A stretch of 6,229 bases of DNA from Alphaproteobacteria bacterium (lineage in GTDB: Bacteria; Pseudomonadota; Alphaproteobacteria; UBA3830): the NCBI GenBank assembly GCA_025998735.1, contig BNWJ01000080.1, positions 1 through 6,229 of the forward strand. The letters run 5' to 3'. The position numbers were made by a program, and so were the translations under genes. Under the pieces are notes generated by a model. It saw only the letters and a list, made by a program, of their open reading frames with translations. It was not told the DNA's origin and searched no databases. Positions 1 to 5,406 of this stretch are shown piece after piece. Position 1 is the stretch's first letter. Each line of letters begins with the position of its first letter.

Positions 1-81
1 TAAAAGATCATTTTTGACAAAAGGGTTGGCAACCATCTTCTCGATGATCGTCTCATCTACTTTCTTTCACGAGTTGTGGGC

Positions 82-435
82 TCATGTGCCATGGATCACG
101 TGAAAAATGTGCAAGATGGGTGGTAAGTGTGAAAACTCTCTTTTCAGTAGAATATCAATGATTTCCCGCACAAAATTTTTCATAAAATCGACAACAGTGA
201 TTTTCTTGTTTTTTAAAAGCCTACGAATACGGCTTTCTTGCGCTTTTTTTGTGCAAATATTTGGAAGAACATTGATCCATTCGTAAGAATTTACGCTCTT
301 GGTCGTGAGACTTGCTGCAACGCAATCTGAGATTGCGAGAATAAGTCTTTGGTCAATGTTTGGGACCTTTTGTTTTAGATTGTTTTCAATGCACTTTGAC
401 AAATCCGATACGCCCCCTGTTTTTCTAAGATGCAT
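82..435 (-). pseudogene. IS4-like transposase, N-terminal fragment (copy A)
   Basis: This minus-strand ORF of 117 codons starts with MHLRKTGGVSDLS and contains AISDCVAASLTTKSVNS, a run of basic residues, and SRIRRLLKNKKI followed by DFMKNFVREIIDIL. That pattern (helical segment, 'SV.S.EW...LP', then 'R..R+LL.N') is the N-terminal region common in IS4-type DDE transposases. The catalytic DDE core is absent: only about 100 residues of an expected 350-450 are present. The last ~20 residues (HLPPILHIFHVIHGT) are probably read-through into unrelated DNA beyond the break near 128. A purine-rich GAGGAG sits only 2 nt before the ATG, so the start is tentative. Family assignment is from memory of the N-terminal pattern. 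Non-functional. Confidence 0.6.
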
Positions 436-874
436 AGCTCCTCATTTGGTTAAATACATCAACAGCTTAGCACATCTTGTTTTGAATAAAAAGACGAGAA
501 GGGTGGTAAGGTTGAATATCAACGATTTCCCGCACAAAATTTTTCATAAAATCGGCAAGGGTGATTTTCTTGTTTTTTAAAAGTCTACGAATACGGCTTT
601 CTTGCGCTTTTTTTGTGCAAATATTTGGAAGAACGTTGATCCATTCGTAAGAATTTACGCTCTTGGTCGTGAGACTTGCCGCGACACAATCTGAAATTGC
701 AAGAATAAGTCTTTGCTCAATGTTTGGGACCTTTTGTTTTAGATTGTTTTCAATGCACTTTGACAAATCCGATACGCCCCCTGTTTTTCTAAGATGCATA
801 GATCCTCATTTGGTTAAATACATCAACAGCTTAGCACATCTTATTTTGAATGAAAAGACGAGAAGGGTGGTAAG
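150..874. repeat. Tandem 364-bp duplication of a truncated transposase start
   Basis: Positions 150-510 and 514-874 are nearly identical (only scattered substitutions by eye) with a period of 364 bp. Both units end on the plus strand with gggtggtaag (501-510 and 865-874). A third copy of that 10-mer lies at 118-127, just left of unit A. Each unit carries, on the minus strand, an upstream region plus the first ~100 codons of the same transposase. Unit A keeps about 20 extra transposase bases (130-149) before the motif; unit B goes straight from the transposase into it. The conserved edge may be an IS terminus or a recombination junction; the sequence does not decide which. Confidence 0.85.
467..799 (-). 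pseudogene. IS4-like transposase, N-terminal fragment (copy B)
   Basis: This is the second copy of the fragment at 82-435, identical at most residues from MHLRKTGGVSDLS to FMKNFVREIVDI (minus strand, 799 down to 514). Differences include D to E in VPNIEQ and V to L in KITLADF. Beyond 514 the frame runs into the upstream region of copy A and stops after a short nonsense tail (QPYHPSRLFIQNKMC), so true homology covers 514-799 only. The catalytic domain is missing. The putative ribosome-binding site differs from copy A (GAGGAT rather than GAGGAG). It is a decayed product of the tandem duplication. Confidence 0.6.
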
Positions 875-914
875 CAACTCACCTGACATTTCAAAATGCC
901 TTTTCCATTGCCGC

Positions 915-1313
915 TCAGCACCAGTAGCTTCCGCTATCCAGCACCGCAAGGTGGTTTGATAAGTCTGCTTGGACAGTCCTTATCGGAGGGCCATCCTCCC
1001 TCTTCATCGTGCCTTCGTCTTGGCACACCAGCAATCCTCTCTCATGAAGCGAGTCAAATAAAAGATTTATGTATTTTCTATGTAAACTATCATTAATTTG
1101 AAAATCGTCGTCCTGCAGCGGGCGATTGACACGCTTTTCATTGGTTTTGAATTGTTGGCCATTTTGTTGGCTCATCGCCCTTGCAATCGACGCTACACTG
1201 CTGCTGCCTGAGTGCAGCATGCCGCTTATAACTTGATGAAAATTGTTCAATGTTACGCTATTCAAATTACCAAAATATTCAGATATTATACTTCGCATTC
1301 CATGCTTCCACAT
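915..1313 (-). pseudogene. Second IS4-like transposase, N-terminal fragment
   Basis: The minus-strand ORF of 132 codons contains SVASIARAMSQQ, NEKRVNRPLQDDDFQIND and HRKYINLLFDSLHERGLL. This is the N-terminal region of an IS4-like transposase of a different lineage from the copies at 82-799. After ERGLL (near position 1033) similarity to a transposase is lost: the expected first catalytic Asp segment is not seen, and the remaining ~35 codons look like chance reading of a joined sequence. Upstream on the minus strand a TATACTATAAT-type stretch (about 1325-1340) could be a -10 box, but the start codon and any ribosome-binding site are uncertain. Fragmentary and inactive. Confidence 0.55.
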
Positions 1314-1343
1314 TAACCACTTGAATATTATAGTATAATTTCA

Positions 1344-1352
1344 GGGGGGGGG
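1344..1352 (+). repeat. G9 homopolymer tract
   Basis: Nine consecutive G residues in an AT-rich setting, upstream (minus-strand sense) of the IS4-like fragment ending at 1313. A second G9 tract lies at 3704-3712 inside a secreted-protein gene. Here it is non-coding and may only mark a join between unrelated pieces of DNA. Confidence 0.9.
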
Positions 1353-1365
1353 AGCAAGCCCTTTT

Positions 1366-1398
1366 CCTCCATCTTCATCGTACCTTCTCTTGGCACAC
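1366..1398. repeat. Diverged copy of 997-1029
   Basis: The stretch reading tcttcatcgt, then ccttc, then tcttggcacac also occurs at about 1000-1028 within the minus-strand fragment 915-1313, with a few mismatches and one indel. The two copies are in the same orientation, about 370 bp apart, and both sit at joins between unrelated sequences. Origin unknown; possibly pieces of one IS scattered by rearrangement. Confidence 0.6.
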
Positions 1399-1414
1399 TG
1401 CAACAGGTCTATTA
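1399..1414. mobile_element. Solitary IS/MITE end
   Basis: The 16-mer tgcaacaggtctatta is identical to 2599-2614, the right end of the small element at 2542-2610 including its ATT target copy. No matching left end is seen nearby, so this is a single orphan terminus, possibly the 5' end of the IS from which the minus-strand fragment 915-1313 derives (inference). The surrounding non-coding stretch 1314-1510 holds nothing else except a nested inverted repeat at 1432-1470. Confidence 0.55.
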
Positions 1415-1431
1415 CAAAAAAGCGAATTAAT

Positions 1432-1470
1432 GAAGCTAAAAACGAGTTTTTAGGCTGATAAATGAGCTTC
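1432..1470. other. Nested inverted repeat, possible hairpin
   Basis: A perfect 8-bp palindromic pair ctaaaaac/gtttttag (1436-1443 and 1446-1453) lies inside an outer pair gaagct/agcttc (1432-1437 and 1465-1470). It is AT-rich, lies in non-coding sequence between IS debris and the left end of the ISAs1 element, and has no clear poly-T run. Function unknown. Confidence 0.4.
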
Positions 1471-1510
1471 TTTGTGGTGCTATATTTATGTGGAAACTCT
1501 CTGTTTACCG

Positions 1511-2440
1511 CAGGGCTTTTTCCTAGAAATATGGGTTGATTTTTGAGATAAAATCTCCGAATATTAATTAAGTTTTAATATTTGGAGTAGAGATGAAAAT
1601 TATAGATGCGTTAAAAGAGGTAAAAGATGATCGCAAACCTAACGGGAAAGAATATCAGTTGTGGGAGATCATATTGTTTTCAATTTTTGCGATAGCGAGC
1701 AACGCGAAGACATATAGCGATATACAACGCTTCATGGAGTGTAATTTTGATAACTTAGTGAGTGTTTTTGAGCTCAAATGGGGAAGATCTCCCACGATAT
1801 CATGCGTATGGAAGATCCTTACACGCATTGATTTTTCCGATATGGAACAAGTTTTCATGAAATATTTTTCTGATACATCAGAATATCAGAAGGAGATCGA
1901 GCACATTTGCTTTGACGGTAAAGTTTTGCGCGGAAGCGACTCAAAAACGCAAGACAAAAGTGAGTCAAAGATTCTCAGTGCTTTTTCAGCGGTGACCAAA
2001 AAAGTTCTAGGCTATCTGCAACTGGAAAGCGAAAAAGATAGTGAAATTCCAGCGCTTCAGGAATTTCTGCGGAAGCTCAATCTGAAGGGAGTTGTGGTTT
2101 CTGCAGATGCCCTTCATTGCCAAAAAAAACTTTTGAATCAGCTGAAGATGCAAAAGCAATTCTGATAACTCAGGTAAAAAATAACCAACCAAGTCTGCTG
2201 AATCAAATAGAGCTCGGTTGCTCAATATGCAAACCTACAGCTGTAATTGAGAATGATCTCGATAAGGAACACGGGCGTATCGAGCAGCGGACATACGAGA
2301 TTTTCGAACCATTGCCAATGTTAAACAAGTGGCAAGATGAATGGCCTTTTCTGAGAAAAATCATAAGAGTCACAAGAGTTAGAGAAGAAGTTGGTGTCGA
2401 CGAAAAACCTTCTATAACAACGAGTTACTACGTTTCCGAT
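1511..2440 (+). mobile_element. ISAs1-family insertion sequence, right end missing
   Basis: The left boundary is placed at cagggctttttcc (1511), which matches the CAGGGC... start typical of ISAs1-family inverted repeats (family knowledge). The transposase begins 82 bp inside. The right end is absent: transposase homology stops around YYVSDS (about 2440) and the next bases belong to another gene read on the opposite strand. With neither right inverted repeat nor target duplication visible, the element is an immobile remnant. Confidence 0.7.
1593..2440 (+). pseudogene. ISAs1-family transposase, frameshifted and truncated
   Basis: DDE transposase of the ISAs1 family (usually about 370 residues). 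The N-terminal part shows the family's helical domain (WEIILFSIFAIASNAKTYSDI), the first catalytic Asp in CFDGKVLRGS (D108) and the second in VVSADALHCQKK (D172). At A8 (2122-2129) the frame breaks: one base more would continue as TFESAEDAKAILITQVKNNQ, which is the expected sequence and includes HGRIEQRTYEIF further on. This second frame runs through YYVSDS (about 2440), where homology ends, before the third catalytic residue (the E of the family's HW.IEN.LHW region). The start ATG at 1593 has GGAG at 1584-1587. Inactive by both frameshift and truncation. Confidence 0.85.
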
Positions 2441-2742
2441 AGTCGATGCATTTCATCCTTTTTACGAATTCTCTCACACTTTTCATATATCTCCCTATCC
2501 TTTTCACGATTTTGCACATACAGTTGGCTAACACACTTATTAGACCTGTTGCGTAGGCCTATTTTTGGTCCTGATAATCAGTGACTCCAAGAGGCTTTTG
2601 CAACAGGTCTATTAGTTTGCTTATTAACATAAGTTAACAAAAATGATGGAGACGACGTGTTACACATCGTGCTAGATATCGCTTCTTGCGAAATCAACAT
2701 AAACAACGAGATCAGTCTACTATAATACAATTTTTTTCTCAT
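2441..2742 (-). pseudogene. Small secreted-protein gene interrupted by a MITE-like insertion
   Basis: The minus-strand ATG at 2742-2740 starts MRKKLYYSRLISLFMLISQEAIS, a basic N-terminus plus hydrophobic stretch typical of a Sec signal peptide; a purine-rich AAGGTAG lies just upstream. After ...YVNKQTN the frame enters the 69-bp insertion at 2610-2542 and meets TGA at 2580-2578, giving a 54-residue product. Removing the insertion plus one 3-bp target copy (72 bp, a multiple of three) rejoins the frame to KCVSQLYVQNREKDREIYEK and a highly charged, probably helical tail. The gene is then cut at about 2441 by the ISAs1 remnant, so its true 3' end is lost. No family recognised. The signal-peptide and tail reading is inference from composition and frame continuity. 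Confidence 0.55.
2542..2610. mobile_element. 69-bp MITE-like element with 11-bp inverted ends
   Basis: The ends are agacctgttgc (2542-2552) and gcaacaggtct (2600-2610), perfect inverted repeats; inside them GCCT recurs at the same offset from each end. ATT flanks both sides (2539-2541 and 2611-2613), consistent with a 3-bp target duplication. No coding capacity. The ends resemble those of IS5-type elements as I remember them (not verifiable here), so this is likely an internal deletion derivative mobilised by a full-length relative elsewhere. The same end recurs alone at 1399-1414. Confidence 0.75.
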
Positions 2743-2806
2743 CTTTTTCTACCTTTTTTATAATTGGCCAGTTGCTTTAAAGTAGGCACACCAGAAAACG
2801 CAACGA

Positions 2807-2974
2807 ATGTCAATCAAAAAAACATCGATTTTGTTTTTTTGTCATTTGGCTATAGGGTTCGCGATGTTTTTGTCAGTAGCCACACTTCCAGAATACACTA
2901 CGGAGAGCATTATACTCATTCACGATAAAAAGGACTGTTTCTTCATCTGGCCGCACACATGCTTCTCGTCTTGA
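2807..2974 (+). CDS. Small putative exported protein, 55 residues
   Basis: ATG at 2807 opens a 55-codon frame: MSIKKTSILFFCHLAIGFAM followed by FLSVATLPEYTTES, ending at TGA 2972-2974. A basic start followed by about 20 hydrophobic residues suggests a signal peptide or a single membrane anchor, with a short tail containing Cys, Trp and Phe. No family recognised; it may be the beginning of a longer gene that has decayed. It is divergent from the secreted-protein remnant starting at 2742; the 64-bp gap contains TATAAT (2758-2763), usable as a -10 box in either direction. The ribosome-binding site is weak, so this could also be a chance ORF. Confidence 0.35.
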   Translation: MSIKKTSILFFCHLAIGFAMFLSVATLPEYTTESIILIHDKKDCFFIWPHTCFSS

Positions 2975-3536
2975 ATGTATATAGTATAACATGATTCAGA
3001 ACTAAAAGACGCATGAAAAATGTCTATTTTTTAGATCTTTTCCAACTGATTTTCAATCCAATATATTGAATATTGAGTCGCTTTAAAATTGCATCAAAAC
3101 GCTATTGGTAGGCCACTACCCCATTTATCGACGCTTGGGCAATTCAATGATGGTGCATATTTCGTTGTCCGTCGCGCTCGAAGAAAATAAACATCAAAAA
3201 TGAGATTGTTTTTATGTTGTTAAGTGGGATGGGTTAACACCCTCGTCTTTAGACGAATACTTTAGTGTTATTGTGACTTGCAGGAATGTGTACATGGCTT
3301 GTATGTTAAATATCGCATAATGCTCTGAGCGAAATATATTGGTAAGGTGCTGATGACGGTAAAATACAAACACAGAAGATGTTCAAAAATACGTAGAAGA
3401 GTAGAAGGCTCATCATCGAACTGACGATTTCAAATATCAGAGTTCTAACGTTCACGTTTTTAACCTGCTTTTCAAGCTTAATTCCATACTATCGACTTTA
3501 GTCGATAGTGGTTGATATTTTTTTTGCGTAAAACTC
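2975..3536. other. Gene-poor region with two related hairpins
   Basis: No convincing gene was found on either strand; the longest ATG-initiated frames are under about 20 codons. Structure seen: a hairpin with TTTA loop at 3243-3256 (tcgtctttagacga) and a stronger one at 3488-3509, where actatcgac and gtcgatagt pair perfectly over 9 bp around the same TTTA loop, with a T-run 3' to it (3518-3525). The second could act as a weak terminator, or the pair could be the subterminal hairpins of a non-autonomous IS200/IS605-type element of about 285 bp. A small 5-bp hairpin ggtag/ctacc lies near 3106. Confidence 0.45.
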
Positions 3537-3565
3537 TTGATTTTTTCAGCGCTAAGTGTTACAAA
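3537..3565 (+). promoter_or_regulatory. Putative promoter of the duplicated-domain secreted gene
   Basis: TTGATT (3537-3542), a 17-bp spacer, then TACAAA (3560-3565) preceded by TG at 3557-3558 (extended -10). It lies 38 bp before the start codon at 3604. Ribosome-binding site GAGGAG at 3593-3598, five bases from the ATG. Prediction from consensus only. Confidence 0.4.
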
Positions 3566-3703
3566 TGTCGCTCGTTGTTTTGTTTATCATATGAGGAGAA
3601 AAAATGAAATATACCGCGAACAAGTCCCTATTGGCAGCTACGTGTGTATTGTCGCTTTACGCAGTAAATGTAGAAGGAGCAAGACATCTGAACCAGGAAA
3701 GGA

Positions 3704-3712
3704 GGGGGGGGG
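3704..3712 (+). repeat. G9 tract inside the secreted-protein gene
   Basis: Nine G residues 100 bases into the reading frame, directly after the signal peptide. Eight or eleven G would open the frame into domain 1; the nine present lead to a stop at 3769. Such tracts are classic slippage sites in phase-variable surface genes of other bacteria; whether that applies here is inference. Confidence 0.9.
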
Positions 3713-3789
3713 CATTCTTCTGGCGAGCCCTCTCAAACCGTCAAACCTTTTGCGAACGCACAAGAATGTAGGCATGCTAAAAATATAAA

Positions 3790-4650
3790 AATACGCCATG
3801 AGGGAATAAAAAAATAAACAATAACCTGTATAGTATGCTTAAGCTACTTAGATCAGATGGAGATGAAAAAGTCGGCGCTAGTGCGAGCGTTGAATCTATT
3901 GATTTAATGCCATCAGCTAAAGCTGTGTATGGAGCAGTCTATGATTTAGCGGATCACTATCTATACCCAATTTGTCCAAAAGATCTTGAGTGGTTTGGAG
4001 TTGTTTTTAATAGAATCGTACCACATGAAAATGAATACCGAGCAGTCGTTTTGGAGACTTTATGGCACGTAGAAGTAGCGAAATCTGATGTTGTGCACCT
4101 AAATTTCCGTGATACTATTGGACGCTTAAGGGCTGAAGGTGGATCAAGTAGTTCCAACTCTACCTCAAGCTCTAGTTCCAGCTCTACCTCAAGCTCTAGT
4201 TCCAGTTCTGCCTCAAACTCTAGTTCCAGCTCTACTTCAAGCGCTAGTTCCAGCTCATCGGAGCTTCCTGAAGCTCAGATGTCATTGGTTAAGTATGGCG
4301 ACCGTTTACAGAAAACAGATTCTAATACTCAGATCAGAGAAATACGCCATAAGGCATTGGGAGAAATAACAGCCAACCTGGAACTAATGCTTACACCAGG
4401 TGGAGATAGAAATGAAAGTTTAGCGAGAGGGATACTTGAGTCCGCTTATTCCTTGATGAAAGGTTTAAAGGATCCGATTGAGCCGGATGATTGTGAGTAG
4501 TTTGAAGATATTTTCAACGAAATCGTGGGAAATAGCAAACAGAGAGTAAGTATTTTGACGATCCTGCACTCAATAAGTGAGAAGAAGATATCATCGACTC
4601 GGGAATTTTTCGGTAAGTACGTTGGATTGGTTAGCCCTAGTGCGCAATCG
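3790..4650 (+). repeat. Intragenic domain duplication
   Basis: Two diverged copies, about 3790-4137 and 4341-4650, are recognisable in DNA and protein. Anchors: aatacgccat at 3790 and 4341 (offset 551); atgctta at 3835 and 4387 (offset 552); gag-tgg-ttt at 3988 and gag-tag-ttt at 4495 (offset 507, because copy 2 lacks about 15 codons). The step from 551 to 552 locates a one-base loss in copy 1, at the A7 tract. The duplication gives an internal check on the frame repairs. Confidence 0.75.
4150..4260 (+). repeat. 24-bp tandem repeat encoding a serine-rich linker
   Basis: Four full units and one partial unit of 24 bp begin at 4150, 4174, 4198, 4222 and 4246 (first half-unit agttccagctct and variants). 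They encode eight-residue Ser blocks with occasional Thr, Asn or Ala. Ser codons from both families (AGY and TCN) alternate within each unit, so it expands as DNA in multiples of eight codons without shifting frame. It joins the two homologous domains of the secreted protein and is likely a flexible extracytoplasmic spacer (inference). Confidence 0.9.
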
Positions 4651-4816
4651 TACATTACAGATTTGTACTTAAGTCTTACTATCGCTATTGATCGTTTGCT
4701 TGGCCGTGCAATGGTAGAGGAACTTCCTGATGGAGAACACGAGTCTGATGGTAAAGAAAAGATATGACATAGTTTAGCGGAAGTTTTTAAGCTTTAGTTG
4801 TAAAAAACAGTTGAAA

Positions 4817-4836
4817 CTTTGCATCAATGAGCAAAG
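4817..4836. terminator. Possible bidirectional terminator
   Basis: A 6-bp stem ctttgc/gcaaag with loop atcaatga lies between two convergent genes (secreted-protein pseudogene ending at 4767, ftsL-like gene ending at 4872). T-rich stretches follow on both strands (actgattttatt on plus; tttcaactgtttttt on minus). The stem is short, so this is weak. Confidence 0.3.
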
Positions 4837-4871
4837 ACTGATTTTATTGAAATTTCATGAAACGACCGTGT

Positions 4872-5225
4872 CTACCGCTCCATTTGTGAAAGGATTTCTC
4901 CCACAAGCTTTGATAGCTTTCCGCTCTTCTTGTATTTCTTTTTCTCAGCGTGAAACAAAGACAGCTCAAATTCCCGCAATTGTTTCGGCTCTACTTGTTT
5001 TAGGTCGAGATGCTTGAGAGTTAGATTCTGAATTCTTTCAGGAGATGTAAGCGATTTCCATTCCGCCTTAAGAATATGATAATTTCTCTTTTCTTTTATG
5101 ATTTCTCTTCTGGCTATTCTTATTCGATCTTCTATTGAAATTACCGAGTATTTCAGGTAGAACATCCATGATCCGGCTATGCAAACGAGAAAAATAAAGA
5201 AAATCGTGGACTTCTTCGCTATCAT
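4872..5225 (-). CDS. FtsL-like cell division protein
   Basis: FtsL is a small bitopic membrane protein that works with FtsB/FtsQ to activate septal peptidoglycan synthesis at mid-cell. From ATG 5225 the product has 117 residues: a short basic N-terminus (MIAKKS), one membrane helix (about 7-24, IFFIFLVCIAGSWMFYL), then a charged coiled-coil-like stretch (EDRIRIARREIIKEKRN) and HILKAEWKSLTSPERIQNLT, the hallmark of alphaproteobacterial FtsL-like proteins (usually L+AEW.YL..P.RL..LA). The C-terminal 35 residues are Lys-rich and longer than in many relatives. ATG 5288 would add 21 unusual hydrophobic residues; the internal start fits the family better, although its ribosome-binding site is weak (GGA). 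It normally sits between rsmH and ftsI; neither is recognisable here, as the flanks are a MORN gene and a pseudogene. Confidence 0.75.
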   Translation of the reverse strand: MIAKKSTIFFIFLVCIAGSWMFYLKYSVISIEDRIRIARREIIKEKRNYHILKAEWKSLTSPERIQNLTLKHLDLKQVEPKQLREFELSLFHAEKKKYKKSGKLSKLVGEILSQMER

Positions 5226-5324
5226 TACACATCCAGAACATACGAAAACTACTGGCGGGATTATAGCATACAAATTCTCTCTTACCATATCGTTTCGTGC
5301 GCATCATTTCTTGCAAAAAATCAC

Positions 5325-5352
5325 TTGTTTTTCGCCAAAATGCCGCTATATA
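5325..5352 (+). promoter_or_regulatory. Putative promoter of the MORN gene
   Basis: TTGTTT (5325-5330), 16-bp spacer, TATATA (5347-5352), 54 bp before the ATG at 5407. It lies in the gap between the divergent ftsL-like and MORN genes. Consensus-based guess. Confidence 0.35.
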
Positions 5353-5406
5353 TATTGCTGTAAGTATCGTATTATGATGATTCAATTTTACAATGGAGAA
5401 TTACAA

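Larger units (their letters stand above)
3604..4767 (+). pseudogene. Secreted protein with duplicated domain and Ser-rich linker (three lesions)
   Basis: Unrecognised family. ATG 3604 with GAGGAG 5 nt upstream starts MKYTANKSLLAATCVLSLYA, a clear Sec signal peptide. As written, the frame shifts at G9 (3704-3712) and ends at TAG 3769-3771. With eight G it reads HSSGEPSQTVKPFANAQ on to HEGIKK and stops at A7 (3808-3814); with eight A it continues INNNLYSMLKLL into the long frame from 3835, which ends at TAG 4498-4500 and resumes in frame to TGA 4765. The repaired product is ~387 residues: signal peptide, domain 1 (about 45-178), Ser-rich linker (180-219), domain 2 (220-387). The two domains align: IKIRHEGIKKINNNLYSML with REIRHKALGEITANLELML, and PICPKDLEWFGVVFNRIV with PIEPDDCE*FEDIFNEIV. 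The amber thus replaces Trp. It is either a decayed gene, a phase-variable one, or partly a homopolymer sequencing artefact. Confidence 0.7.

Noticed and set aside
1..60. Minus-strand open stretch at the left edge (VDETIIEKMVANPFVKNDLL)
   Set aside because: Looks mildly protein-like, but two frames are open, no start is evident and only about 20 codons are visible before the window edge.
896..1096. 66-codon plus-strand ORF
   Set aside because: It is the antisense of the IS4-like fragment and its joined sequence, with no ribosome-binding site or recognisable motif.
2815..2839. Inverted repeat caaaaaaac/gtttttttg as a terminator
   Set aside because: A pure A/T stem lying at the beginning of the ORF at 2807; not a plausible terminator.
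3537..3788. 83-codon plus-strand ORF as a gene
   Set aside because: It is in a different frame from the signal-peptide start at 3604, starts inside the putative promoter, and its latter half is just the reading after the G9 tract.
4139..4369. Plus-strand ORF with repeated LVPALPQA-type units
   Set aside because: It is a shadow of the serine-codon minisatellite in the true frame.
5068..5385. 105-codon minus-strand ORF as an rsmH tail upstream of ftsL
   Set aside because: It contains NPASSFRM, faintly like the NP..RSAKLR end of RsmH, and the position would fit, but the rest shows no RsmH similarity and it overlaps ftsL in another frame.
5179..5406. N-terminal extension of the MORN ORF
   Set aside because: It overlaps the ftsL-like gene on the other strand, and the signal peptide and ribosome-binding site clearly place the start at 5407.
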